Positions 43,447-52,813 of a stretch of DNA of 64,000 nt are shown one piece after another. How positions within the stretch are numbered: the first letter of the stretch is position 1; each line of letters begins with the position of its first letter. The translations under genes were made by a program, and so were the position numbers. Location of the stretch: contig NZ_KI912156.1 of NCBI RefSeq assembly GCF_000517125.1, positions 436,290 through 500,289 on the forward strand, in the 5' to 3' direction. The notes below the pieces were generated by a model. That model was not told the DNA's origin, searched no databases, and worked only from the letters and a program-made list of their open reading frames with translations. The stretch is from Arthrobacter sp. MA-N2 (GTDB taxonomy: Bacteria; Actinomycetota; Actinomycetes; Actinomycetales; Micrococcaceae).

Positions 43447-43619
43447 TCCCCGATTTGTGGTGGGTCAGTGGAGCGCATCTTTGGGCCTCTATATTTGCAG
43501 ACTGTCTGGACTCGTTCCTCACTGAACGGCGTCGGGCGCGTCACGTCTCCGCGAATATTCAATGGTCCGGCCCTATCGTCAATCAACTTGGGCAAATGTC
43601 TTCTTAGGATCTACAACAA

Positions 43620-43635
43620 TGTTTCACGTGAAACG
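43620..43635. promoter_or_regulatory. parS site 3
   Basis: TGTTTCACGTGAAACG differs from the consensus only at the last base. Confidence 0.92.
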
Positions 43636-45131
43636 GTACTAGCCGACTCTATCCTGCAGTGCTAACCATCTCTTAGCCATCCGCTTCGAAGCCAGGGCAC
43701 ATGCATCGAGGCGGGAAATCGCAGTCTCTCCCATAGCTCCATCGGAGACCGCGCGCCGAGTCTATAAGCCGAACCGTGCACAAAACGATCACACCCGCAG
43801 CGTCATAAAGAGGCTGGACGAATATTGTCTAATCGGAAAGCTATTCAGTTACATTTGCGGAAAATAGTGATTCTTTCAATTCGCCGAAACAGATCCAGGG
43901 TAGGAAGGATCCCCGCCTGCGGAGACCGCCCAACTGCTCATGCATTCGTCAACGACTTGGAGCCGCATACCATCGGAGACACTTGACGGCATCGCCGCCA
44001 TTTCTAACCCGGAAGGCGAAACCTCCTTGTGGTTGTTCCTGGGGATTGTAGGGCTGTTACTACAAAAGATGAATCGCTCATCCAAGGAAGACACGGAAGT
44101 GGGCAGGATGGCGATTCACCACTGGAGGTTCCCCGCGCCCGGTACTGAGCTGAATGATCCTTTCAAGCGAGTTCTAGTGGAAGCGGACCGAGGTCATGGA
44201 GAATCCCCACGCCACCATTCCCGAACCAGGAGCCGGGAGTGGTGCTCACGGTCTTGGAACGGCGTGTGAGCCTTCCGTTTTGTTAGAGCCACATCTGCTT
44301 CGCATGGCGTGCCTGGCGCTTAAGCCGAATAAATCACCCGATCGAATGCTTCGTGCAAGCTCATACTATCTGTGCAGCTCTCGGCCGGTACAAAGTCCCT
44401 TGTCGGAAGGCTTCCCGTCGATCTTCGTCCCACAGATGGGTGACAGTCGGTGCTGGCGGAATCCGCAGGCACCCAAGCACCGATCCCTCGTTCACGGGGA
44501 AGTCGATACAGCGCCCAGTATTTATACCCTCTAAACTCCCCACTTGCGATCGGGACCATGATCCACGTCATGGCATCGGCAGTACTGGGCTTGGGCAGTG
44601 CCGCGGGCTGCTGGGTCATGCGGTAATCCGCTGGGCGCTAGTGCATCCAAACGTGCTAGCCGGTGCCGAACAGACCTTTCCCGAACCACCACTGACCAGC
44701 TCACCTCAAGAATGTAGGGCCAATACAGATGCTCAAACTCTCAGCTGCACACTATGGCATGACGGCGGAGGGCCTTCTGGACTTGGACCGCGACCTGTAC
44801 CGTTCACTCTGCTTGGAACTTTGTCATCCGGCGCGGCAGCTGGACCAATTGCATCCACCGAAATTGCACAGCCTGGCTCATCTCCCGGCGATTCGGACGC
44901 GACAGATGCATCGGCCAGAAGCCTTCCTGAGCCCAAATTTTCTCGCCGAAATGCGCACCAGGCAATGCCAAACACGCTGCCCGGAGGTTAATCAGGCTCG
45001 TCCCAAGTCGCTGTCGATCATCCCCTACGCATTCGGCTCGTGAGGATGTATTCCAGACATGAAGCACAGTGAGCTTTGCGGCATCCCTTGTTCACCTGGA
45101 AACTTCACTATCTGCGTCCCCGGGGAGCCAC

Positions 45132-45147
45132 TGTTTCACGTGAAACA
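45132..45147. promoter_or_regulatory. parS site 4
   Basis: TGTTTCACGTGAAACA is a perfect match, 160 bp left of a triple DnaA-box cassette. Confidence 0.95.
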
Positions 45148-45307
45148 TATCGAAACTCCGGAGCGGATGTTCACCTTAGCGTGTCCCGTAACATCAGACG
45201 ACCTCGAAAAATCGCTAAGAATCAGAAGCCGATAGGTCTTCCGTAAGGGCGTACCGAGTGCCTCCTCTAAGCCATGCCGGAATAGATATCCACCGTTCAG
45301 TCGAAAG

Positions 45308-45340
45308 TTATGCACAATGTTATCCACAGCGATATCCACC
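45308..45340. promoter_or_regulatory. Triple DnaA-box cassette 1
   Basis: TTATGCACA (45308), TTATCCACA (45320) and ATATCCACC (45332) lie in direct orientation at exactly 12-bp steps with three-base spacers ATG and GCG. The middle one is the perfect consensus DnaA box. It lies nearly 10 kb left of dnaA. Confidence 0.7.
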
Positions 45341-45499
45341 GACCCAGGTTATACGCAGTGCCGCCGTTCGAGCCCGGCCTGCGGGACTTCGAGCGCGCGC
45401 AAATGAGTAGACCCTCGTTCAGAGAGTGAAGGTTGTTAGAGCCCTCTTCGTCAAGCTGGTTGTGAGTCATTCATTAGCTGTTGATTGAAGGAGCCGGCG

Positions 45500-45904
45500 G
45501 TGCCCGTTGATAACAAGGGTTTTACGCGTGAAGAGATCCGTGAGTTCATGCATGAGTATTATTTGCAGCCGCACGGGACGAGGAAGGAGTGGCTTGCCTC
45601 GACGCCCATTTCCGACTGGACGTTCCGCAGGTGGCGCAAGATGTTGGTCCAGGGCGATATCGACCGTGGTCTGATTCCGCGGGAGCATGGAGGCATGGCC
45701 CCTACAAATCGTGAGCTCTCCGCGTTTGAAAAAGCACGCTCGAAGGAAATGGCTGCCCACCGTGCCGAAGTCGAAAAACTCCAGAAGCGGGTGCAGGAGC
45801 TGGAGGATACGAATTCCGCGCTGGGAAAAGCTATCGGGCTCTTGCACGAGTTGAGCGTGCCCGAGCCCGATACAACCCAGACGAGCGCTCAGAAGGATTC
45901 GTAG
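45500..45904 (+). CDS. IS3-type transposase OrfA
   Basis: 134 residues from a GTG at 45500 with GAAGGAG ahead. An N-terminal HTH-like part (ISDWTFRRWRKMLVQGDIDRG) is followed by a charged coiled coil (EKARSKEMAAHRAEVEKLQKRVQELEDTNSALGKAIGLLHEL), the usual OrfA leucine-zipper region. The heptamer G-GGA-AAA at 45823-45829 in this zipper allows a -1 shift into orfB. Confidence 0.85.
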   Translation: MPVDNKGFTREEIREFMHEYYLQPHGTRKEWLASTPISDWTFRRWRKMLVQGDIDRGLIPREHGGMAPTNRELSAFEKARSKEMAAHRAEVEKLQKRVQELEDTNSALGKAIGLLHELSVPEPDTTQTSAQKDS

Positions 45905-45936
45905 CGGCCGAGAACAGTCTTGTCCTGGCGCTGCAT

Positions 45937-46935
45937 GTGATCACCGGCTCCCAGCGGACAGCGCTCGTGCTTGCGGGCGTGTCGCGCGGGACCTGGCATT
46001 ACCGGTTCAATCCCCGTCCGGCGGTGCAGGACCCGATCCACCAGGTTGACCGGGCCTACGAATGCCGGATCAGCTCCGCGCATCAGGAGCGGATCCTGGG
46101 GTTCATCCTGGCCGGTTGGGGGAAGGGCAACTCTGTTGACCATTCCTTCGCCACAGCCTGGGACGACGGCGTGCTGCTCGCTTCCAACCGCACCTGGTGG
46201 CGGATCGCGGCAGGGTACGAGGATCAGCTGGCCCGCCCAACCTTCCCGCGCAAGCGTGGCGGCAAGCGGGGTTCCGCTCAGAAGCCGGTGCTCAAGGCGA
46301 CCGGACCTTGCCAGGTCTGGTCCTGGGACATCTCCGACGTCTATTCCAAGTGGCAGGGGAAGGTTTTCAAGGTGTACTCCATCATGGACATCTTCTCCCG
46401 GGAGATCGTCGGCTGGCGGGTGGAGGAACGCGAGTCCGACCACCTCGCCGCGGACATGTTCGAGACAGCCATCGCCCGGCACGGCGCCCCGGACATCGTG
46501 CATGCCGATTCAGGCCCGGCCATGAAATCAAACCTGCTCCGTGAGACCCTCACCGCCCACGGTGTGGAACTGTCCCATAACCGCCCGTACGTCTCCAACG
46601 ACAATCCCTTCTCGGAGTCAGGGTTTCGCACGATGAAATACCGGCCCGGCTACCCCCGCACCTTTGACGATCTCGAGGCCGCGAGGGAGTACCTCACCGG
46701 CTATGTGCACTGGTACAGCACCGATCACAAACACTCCGGCATCGCACTGTTCTCACCCTCACAAGTCCACAACGGCTCGTGGAAAGAACTCTGGGACAAA
46801 CGAGACAAAGTCCACCAGGACTACTACGAACGACACCCAGAAAGATTCCGCCAACGACCCACCACACCGGCCCCCGCCCAACACGTCGGGATCAACCTGC
46901 CCGAGACCAAAACACCCCAAAAACTAGCCCAGTGA
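45937..46935 (+). CDS. IS3-type transposase OrfB (DDE integrase)
   Basis: 332 residues from GTG at 45937; the frame is open back to the slippery site at 45823, so an OrfAB fusion is likely. The rve core has Asp in QVWSWDISDVYSKWQGK, Asp in DIVHADSGPAMKSN and Glu in NDNPFSESGFRTMKYRP. The HTH-side part has VSRGTWHYRF. The C-terminus is Pro/Thr-rich. Catalytic residues are all present, so it may be active. It is clearly different from the element at 27991. Confidence 0.92.
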   Translation: MITGSQRTALVLAGVSRGTWHYRFNPRPAVQDPIHQVDRAYECRISSAHQERILGFILAGWGKGNSVDHSFATAWDDGVLLASNRTWWRIAAGYEDQLARPTFPRKRGGKRGSAQKPVLKATGPCQVWSWDISDVYSKWQGKVFKVYSIMDIFSREIVGWRVEERESDHLAADMFETAIARHGAPDIVHADSGPAMKSNLLRETLTAHGVELSHNRPYVSNDNPFSESGFRTMKYRPGYPRTFDDLEAAREYLTGYVHWYSTDHKHSGIALFSPSQVHNGSWKELWDKRDKVHQDYYERHPERFRQRPTTPAPAQHVGINLPETKTPQKLAQ

Positions 46936-47050
46936 CTCCACACAGCTTGACAATTTTCGGAGCAACGTCAGAACTGGCCTGAAACCGAGAAAGACTACCC
47001 GTTTTCGACACAAATTCGAGAGAATCAGCAGGCTTTCGAGAATTAGGGAC

Positions 47051-47066
47051 CGTTTCACGTGAAACA
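47051..47066. promoter_or_regulatory. parS site 5
   Basis: CGTTTCACGTGAAACA matches at 15 of 16 positions and lies 100 bp right of the IS. Confidence 0.92.
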
Positions 47067-47158
47067 ATCACACCAATGAATCACGGCCTCCGCCGTACCA
47101 GTCCACGGCCACTGGAAGCGTCGCAACTTGGCATCCACAGACTGCCAGCCCCCACTAC

Positions 47159-47191
47159 TTATCAACAAAGTTATCCACAGCGATATCCACC
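47159..47191. promoter_or_regulatory. Triple DnaA-box cassette 2
   Basis: TTATCAACA (47159), TTATCCACA (47171) and ATATCCACC (47183) lie at 12-bp steps. A run of 23 bases from 47170 is identical to 45319-45341, so the two cassettes share origin or constraint. Confidence 0.7.
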
Positions 47192-48574
47192 GGCTTCCAG
47201 GGACTTTTCAACAGCTCTGGGACAGCCACAAAACCATCGATCCACATCAATGTGAAGCGCGGTCCGCGATAGCTGTTGCACCCATCCATCGCCTTGTACG
47301 CAGCTCGGTTAAGCAGCTCGCCCCAGGAGTTGGCGATGATGCTCCCGGAGACTAGGGAGACAGGTATGTGATCAGCCGCCGTGGTTCGCCTACGGTTCCC
47401 AAGCTGGGTATTCGTACGCGTCTCCTAACTATCACAAAGGCACCAGACACCGAAGAACTCTGGTTCCTGCGGTCATTGGCTTCCACATACAATCATGGTC
47501 TTCACCAGCGCCGAACTCTCCCGCCACACTTCAAAACTAGCGTACGACGGAACAACCGTTTGCCTCCCAGAACAAACGTGATCCAGCCTTCGCAATCAAG
47601 AGTGCAAGGATTGCGTAGCTCTGGCGTCAAGACCGAAGCAGGCATGTGACACGAGGCGAGTCGACGACACGCATCGGCCCAAACGGATTGCCGGGCCATA
47701 TCGGCGGCGACGGCCGGGATCCGCACGCTGTGTCCACCGCCGACCTTCTAAACACGCCAGATCGAGAGCGTCACGCAATACCCGCCACGGAGAGCGCTCT
47801 CCAAGCATGCACGCAACACTCTCACTTGACTGCCGGGGAGCATAAACAAGCGCATTCGCCGAATGAAGATCGAGCGAGAATCTACGGAGACAGGGCGTGT
47901 GTACCACTACTCACAATCACCACTGAGACACGCTGTACCGCCAGCAAGGACACATCGAAGCGCCTAACGGGGCGCACAACGGAACGGGGCACCATCGCTG
48001 CGGATCTGCAACTCTCCTCTTGGAGCACTCCTATCAGCTTGTACAGGGATCACTCGGGTGCTCGCTGAATACACCCTCGCCATGAAGGCGTCAACGGGGA
48101 GAATAGTCAGATCCACGTGACCGAGGTACCTCGCACGTTAGCTTGCCCGCTGAGTCACCAGCCGAGGACCACTCGCCAGCACTGCACAGCAACCGCGCTC
48201 CACGAGGACCACACGGAAGAACGAAACAACCACCGATCTCCAAACTGAGCAATAACGGACATGATCGACTACAACGGAGCGTCCAGGCCGATGTCCAGCG
48301 CACGGGAACTATGACCGCGCTATTGCGCGCCACAAGCCCAGGATATCCAGCGCCAACACTCTCGGGACCGCTGGCCCTTGCGTTCGATGATTGAAAGTGT
48401 TTCCAGCGGATAGATAGCACCAACCGGGGACCCTGCTGCCACCGTCCAAGAAACCCCAGACCCACGCGGAACCGCGAACGTAAAGCGCACGACGCAAAAC
48501 CCTACTGATAGTTAAGTATCAATTGCTGGCGGCTCTGTTTGTCCTTTCACGGCTTCGATCTTCTTAAGGAGCCT

Positions 48575-48590
48575 CGTTTCACGTGAAACA
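48575..48590. promoter_or_regulatory. parS site 6
   Basis: CGTTTCACGTGAAACA matches at 15 of 16 positions. Confidence 0.92.
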
Positions 48591-48813
48591 TCACGGAGCT
48601 AATGGCTTCTATTGGGTGTGGACTGATAAGGGTGCACACTTGGCTGCTAGCAGATGAGGTGCGCAAATAGTTCGGATTCGCCGAAAATTCGGGATACACA
48701 CATGCCGTCACAGTCGGCCCGGAAAGTCCCCACCGAAGCAGAACGGCGAAGTCTCCAAAGCGAGTCCGACGGCGAACCATCGCGCGCCGCGTCATCCAGG
48801 AAGAAGACCGCAG

Positions 48814-48829
48814 TGTTTCACGTGAAACA
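48814..48829. promoter_or_regulatory. parS site 7
   Basis: TGTTTCACGTGAAACA is perfect and lies inside a longer palindrome of 24 bp (48810-48833, outer arms GCAG/CTGC). Confidence 0.95.
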
Positions 48830-49186
48830 CTGCACAGCACAGGCGATACCTGCCTAAACCTCCACCGGACGCTACCACCCTGGAACACGGGCCGGTCTCC
48901 AGGCGCTTGCCACACTGTGTATCCATATGCGTATCAACGCTGCACCGATAGTCCTTCATCGCGGATCTCGCCGCAAGAACCGTGATGGGTTTCGACAACT
49001 CAGGCGATGACAAAGCTAGGTCTGCGACAAGCAAGATCCCAGTCGTGGCCCGTAGAGGGTGAGGCGTCGTGCCAACCAGGCAAAGCAACGCAATACCGAC
49101 CATCGAAGAGCTGGCGCCCTTAGCCCGCGGCAAGTGGAACGAATGGAGCACACTATCAATCTTCGAGTCATCCAGAAATCAAGCAG

Positions 49187-50368
49187 TTACCCTTCGGCAC
49201 CGGGCGATATTACATCCATGATCCGATTCAGATCCTCAACACTTGCAAACTCAATGCTCACGCGACCCTTTCGAGCCCCGAGGGTAATCTTCACGTTGGT
49301 GTCAAGACGATCCGAAAGGGACGAAGCAAGGTAGTCCAGGCGTTCGTGGCGCGCATTGGGGCGTGGGATGCTGTTCTTCGGCGGCACCGTAGGATCCTGG
49401 TACAGTGCAACTGCTTCCTCGGTAGCACGTACAGACATACCCTCGGCGACGATTTTCTGCGCGAGTCGCTCCATTGCGGCCGAGTCCGGCAGAGCAAGCA
49501 ACGCACGCGCGTGGCCGGCCGAAAGAACACTTGCCGCAACGCGACGCTGGACCAAGGGTGGCAGCTTGAGGAGACGAAGCGTGTTAGAGACCTGCGGCCG
49601 CGAGCGTCCAATCCGATCAGCCAGCTGTTCGTGGGTTGTGCCGAAGTCTTCCAACAACTGCTGGTAGGCGGCTGCCTCTTCCAAGGGGTTCAGCTGACTG
49701 CGGTGAAGGTTCTCCAGCAAAGCATCGCGAAGGAGGTCATCATCATTCGTATCACGGACAATCGCCGGGATGGTTTCGAGGCCAGCGGCCTGAACTGCCC
49801 TCCATCGACGCTCGCCCATGACCAATTCATACGGTTCTCCACCCTTTTCGGTAGAAGTACGTACAACAATTGGCTGGAGGACGCCAATCTCTTTGACGGA
49901 GTGAACGAGCTCCGCCATGTCGTCCTCATCGAAGACACTACGAGGCTGCTTGCGGTTTGGATGGATGTCGCCGACGGGAATTTCCGCGAAACGCGCTCCT
50001 GGAACTTCGACTAGTTCAACCTCGGGAGCCTCCACGCGAGGAGTGTCAGAAACAGTCTCTTTAGCGGACGCGGCCTTCACTTCATGTGAAACCTCCGAGG
50101 CGGCGACCTTTGCGGAAGGTGACTTCGCCGCGGGAGACTTTGCCGGCGTCGGGCTCTTGGAAGAGGAGCCCCGCGACGGCGAACTCTTGGCTACCTCGGT
50201 TTCAAAAACTTCCGGGGTATCGACCGTGTCCGCCGCCTTGCGGGCTTCGGGGAAGAAGAGGTCCACGGGGCGGGACGCCGGAACGCCATTGCCCGATGCA
50301 CCGGCCGAAGCGGAGCTGGGAATGAGAGCCCCAAGACCCCTACCCAGGCCTCGTCGCTTTTCGCTCAT
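49187..50368 (-). CDS. parB: Chromosome-partitioning protein ParB
   Basis: 393 residues. The N-terminal RRGLGRGLGALIPSS is the ParA-contact motif. A Ser/Lys/Ala-rich linker of about 100 residues leads to the CTPase and DNA-binding core: IPVGDIHPNRKQPRSVFDE, VMGERRWRAVQAAG and the HTH THEQLADRIGRSRPQVSNTLRLLKLP. ParB loads on parS and slides as a clamp to build the origin complex. ATG at 50368 with GGAGGGA ahead is preferred over the in-frame start at 50395. It lies 67 bp after parA in one operon, next to the parS zone. Confidence 0.96.
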   Translation of the reverse strand: MSEKRRGLGRGLGALIPSSASAGASGNGVPASRPVDLFFPEARKAADTVDTPEVFETEVAKSSPSRGSSSKSPTPAKSPAAKSPSAKVAASEVSHEVKAASAKETVSDTPRVEAPEVELVEVPGARFAEIPVGDIHPNRKQPRSVFDEDDMAELVHSVKEIGVLQPIVVRTSTEKGGEPYELVMGERRWRAVQAAGLETIPAIVRDTNDDDLLRDALLENLHRSQLNPLEEAAAYQQLLEDFGTTHEQLADRIGRSRPQVSNTLRLLKLPPLVQRRVAASVLSAGHARALLALPDSAAMERLAQKIVAEGMSVRATEEAVALYQDPTVPPKNSIPRPNARHERLDYLASSLSDRLDTNVKITLGARKGRVSIEFASVEDLNRIMDVISPGAEG

Positions 50369-50435
50369 TAGTATGTCCCTCCGGTGGAATGGCAAGAATG
50401 GAGCCCGCCAAGGATGTTGCAGTGATTCAGAAAGT

Positions 50436-51389
50436 CTAGCGTTCGGCGATTTCCGCGGCGGCTTCCATATAGGACAACGCGCCGCTGGATGAAGGATCGT
50501 AAGTCATCACAGTCTGTTGGTAGCTCGGTGCTTCTGAGATGCGGACCGAGCGTGGGACCACTGCGCCGAGAACCTGATCGGGGAAATGCTGGCGAACTTC
50601 GGAAGCTACCTGCGCGGCCAAGTTGGTGCGTCCGTCGTACATCGTCAGCAAGATGGTAGAAACAACCAAATCGGCATTGAGGTGCTTCTGGATCATTTCA
50701 ATGTTCTTGAGGAGCTGGCTGAGACCTTCCAAGGCGTAATACTCACACTGAATCGGGATGAGTACCTCGCTTGCCGCGCAGAAGGCGTTGACGGTCAGCA
50801 GGCCCAGGCTGGGCGGGCAGTCGATGAAGATGAAGTCCAGGCGGCCTTCACCATTCTTCGCCCGTTCCTTCGCATACACATCAATGGCACGGCGAAGACG
50901 CTGCTCGCGCGCAACAAGGGAAACCAACTCGATTTCCGCTCCGGCCAAGTGAATCGTGGCCGGAGCGCAAATGAGATTAGGAATGTCCGGGCAGGGAGCC
51001 ACAACGTCGCGCAGGGGAAGGTCGTTGATCAACACGTCGTAGATGCTGTCGACGTCGGCGTGGTGCTCAATACCCAGGGCGGTGGACGCGTTGCCCTGGG
51101 GATCTATGTCGATGACCAGGACATTGAGACCGGCGGAGGCCAAGGCAGCCGCGATGTTGACCGTTGTAGTTGTCTTTCCTACCCCACCCTTTTGATTGGA
51201 CACCGTGAAGATACGGGTTTTCTCAGGTTTGGGAAGATCGCGCCCCACCAAGCGTTCCCGGCGTCGGGTCTCGTTCGCGAGCTGTCGTGCAATCGGGCTG
51301 GAGTCGTCGATGGAGTCCATGACGTTGTCATTTTCGACAATCAAGGTTTCACGTGAAACACCCGTGTTTGAAACCGATTTAGTGCGCAT
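50436..51389 (-). CDS. parA: Chromosome-partitioning ATPase ParA
   Basis: 317 residues from ATG at 51389. The deviant Walker A is SNQKGGVGKTTTTVNIAAAL, followed by VIDIDPQGNASTALGI and the Walker B-type FIFIDCPPSLG. It moves ParB-parS complexes along the nucleoid. The start is uncertain: no candidate (51497, 51389, 51320) has a good ribosome site. 51389 is favoured because the residues VSRET just after it, encoded across a parS site, also occur near the N-terminus of other actinobacterial ParA proteins. The core homology begins near RRERLVGRDLPKPEKTRIF. Confidence 0.94.
   Translation of the reverse strand: MRTKSVSNTGVSRETLIVENDNVMDSIDDSSPIARQLANETRRRERLVGRDLPKPEKTRIFTVSNQKGGVGKTTTTVNIAAALASAGLNVLVIDIDPQGNASTALGIEHHADVDSIYDVLINDLPLRDVVAPCPDIPNLICAPATIHLAGAEIELVSLVAREQRLRRAIDVYAKERAKNGEGRLDFIFIDCPPSLGLLTVNAFCAASEVLIPIQCEYYALEGLSQLLKNIEMIQKHLNADLVVSTILLTMYDGRTNLAAQVASEVRQHFPDQVLGAVVPRSVRISEAPSYQQTVMTYDPSSSGALSYMEAAAEIAER
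51345..51360. promoter_or_regulatory. parS site 8, inside the 5' part of parA
   Basis: GGTTTCACGTGAAACA matches at 15 of 16 positions. Read leftward it codes VSRET in ParA. Confidence 0.92.
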
Positions 51390-51577
51390 CAACGCAGACT
51401 CGAATGAGGCCGAGGGCGCAGCCATAGCCCGCGCAGACCCCAAGGAAATAAATGGCGGGATCCGCTGCGTGGAGGTTTCGCTACTGCCCACAGTCACACT
51501 CTCACTCTCATTCGGCTCTAGCTGCCGTTCTCTAGCTTAACCGCTCAGTTACGGACACGCGGGACACAGCGCCGAAG

Positions 51578-52228
51578 CTAAGCGATCTTACGCTGTTTAT
51601 TGACGACGATCCTCACCACTGTGGTGGGTTCCTCCAAAAGCTCCTGCCCACAAACCACAACGGACGTTTCCACGCCGCCGAGTTTGCGGACGACTTTTGC
51701 TGCTTGCTCAATCTCCTCGGCAGCACTGCGGCCCTTGATGGCGACCACCTCACCCTTGCCGTTAAGCAAGGGAATGGTCAGGCCAGCAAGCTTGGACAAA
51801 GCAGAGACAGCCCTCGCCGTGACAACATCGGCGTCGACCATCCCCACTGCGAGCTCCGCACGGGTGCGCATGACCGTGACGTTATCCAGGCCGAGATCGT
51901 CCACTACTTCCTGGAGCCAGATAACACGGCGTTCGAGGGGTTCGATCAGAGTGAGTTCAAGGTCGGGACGCGCAATTGCCAAGCACAGACCGGGAAGCCC
52001 TGCGCCGGACCCGACGTCCGCAACGTGGCTTCCGTGGGCGATAGCCGATTCGATGACTGCACAATTGAGAACGTGCCGGCTCCAGAGGCGGGGAACCTCA
52101 CGCGGGCCAATCAACCCGCGCTCGGTCCCTGACGTCGCCAAATGTTCTACATACCGCTGGGCGAGCCCAAGGCGGTCACCAAAAATCTTCTCTGCCGCCT
52201 GCAGTTCGGCGGCCGTAATTTCAACCAT
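51578..52228 (-). CDS. rsmG: 16S rRNA (guanine-527-N7)-methyltransferase RsmG
   Basis: 216 residues. The SAM-binding site is HVADVGSGAGLPGLCLAIARPD, then LTLIEPLERRVIWLQEV and VVTARAVSALSKL, as in RsmG. It methylates G527 of 16S rRNA; loss gives low-level streptomycin resistance. It lies between jag and parA in the classic order. Its stop is separated from jag's start by a gap and it reads in the same direction. Confidence 0.95.
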   Translation of the reverse strand: MVEITAAELQAAEKIFGDRLGLAQRYVEHLATSGTERGLIGPREVPRLWSRHVLNCAVIESAIAHGSHVADVGSGAGLPGLCLAIARPDLELTLIEPLERRVIWLQEVVDDLGLDNVTVMRTRAELAVGMVDADVVTARAVSALSKLAGLTIPLLNGKGEVVAIKGRSAAEEIEQAAKVVRKLGGVETSVVVCGQELLEEPTTVVRIVVNKQRKIA

Positions 52229-52234
52229 GATCCG

Positions 52235-52813
52235 CTAGTCGGCCGAAACCACAATGTGGCGGCCTGCGCCTTCGCCCTCAGACTCGGAGACAAAGCCCAG
52301 GTCCGCAACGGCGTCGTGCACAATCTTGCGTTCGTAGGCGCTCATCGGTTCCAGAGCCACTGCGGCACCAGTCTCCTTGACCTTCGCAACGGCGTCCTCG
52401 GCAATCTGCTGCAGATCGCCTGCCCTCTCCTTGCGGTAACCGTTGATGTCGAGCACAAGGCGCGAGCGGCTCTCTGTGGCGGACAGCACGGACAGGCGAG
52501 CGAGTTCTTGGAGGGCTTCAAGCACTTCGCCGTCTTGGCCTACCAGGCTTTCAAGACCCTCGGAGTCCTCTTCGGCCGCAATGGAGATGTAGGTACGGCC
52601 GTTGCGGATCTCGATATCGATATCGCCGTCGATGTCGGCAATGTCCAAGAGCTCCTCAAGGTAATCTGCGGCTACGTCGCCCTCTTCCTCAAGGCGGCTC
52701 AGGGAAACGCCCTTCCCGGAAGACTCGCCATCATCGGGGGTTGCTGCCGTGGTCTCTGCCAGTTCCTCGGTGACGCCAGCGGCCGTTTCCTCTTCGGTGC
52801 TTTCAACAGACAT
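52235..52813 (-). CDS. jag: KhpB/Jag family RNA-binding protein (KH and R3H domains)
   Basis: 192 residues. An acidic N-tail (about 55) precedes a KH-like domain (about 60-125, with VGQDGEVLEALQELARL) and an R3H domain (about 130-190; LEPMSAYERKIVHDAVADLG). Such proteins bind RNA and affect cell elongation and division. The ATG overlaps the yidC stop by one base (TAATG), so the two are tightly coupled. Confidence 0.94.
   Translation of the reverse strand: MSVESTEEETAAGVTEELAETTAATPDDGESSGKGVSLSRLEEEGDVAADYLEELLDIADIDGDIDIEIRNGRTYISIAAEEDSEGLESLVGQDGEVLEALQELARLSVLSATESRSRLVLDINGYRKERAGDLQQIAEDAVAKVKETGAAVALEPMSAYERKIVHDAVADLGFVSESEGEGAGRHIVVSAD

Larger units (their letters stand above)
43141..45448. 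other. Gene-poor parS zone, left part
   Basis: No frame here has codon use, a ribosome site and a recognisable product together; the longest frames overlap each other on both strands and none resembles a known family. Base composition looks less GC-rich than the flanking genes. It contains parS sites at 43340, 43431, 43620 and 45132 and a triple DnaA-box cassette at 45308-45340. It ends at the left end of an IS3-type element. Confidence 0.75.
45449..46952 (+). mobile_element. IS3-family element inside the parS zone
   Basis: About 1.5 kb. The left end CGTCAAGCTGGTTGTGAGTCA resembles the complement of the right end (TGACTCCACACAGCTTGACA) with some mismatches. No clear target duplication is seen, so limits are approximate. 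It carries orfA and orfB in -1 relation with a slippery heptamer. It sits between the two triple DnaA-box cassettes. Confidence 0.8.
46953..49186. other. Gene-poor parS zone, right part
   Basis: This stretch between the IS and parB has no gene I can support; frames overlap on both strands and lack ribosome sites or known motifs. It holds parS sites at 47051, 48575 and 48814 and a second triple DnaA-box cassette at 47159-47191. The parB gene ends at its right edge and trxA transcription points toward it from the left. Confidence 0.75.

Noticed and set aside
44353..44991. Frames of 100-210 codons in the parS zone
   Set aside because: They overlap others on both strands, lack ribosome sites and resemble no family; composition suggests noncoding DNA.
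47646..48068. A 140-codon rightward frame near 47.7 kb
   Set aside because: No start signal, no motif, and competing frames on the other strand.
50083..50098. A parS-like sequence in parB (CTTCATGTGAAACC)
   Set aside because: It lacks the central CACGTG and differs at several positions, so it is probably just coding sequence for EVSHE.
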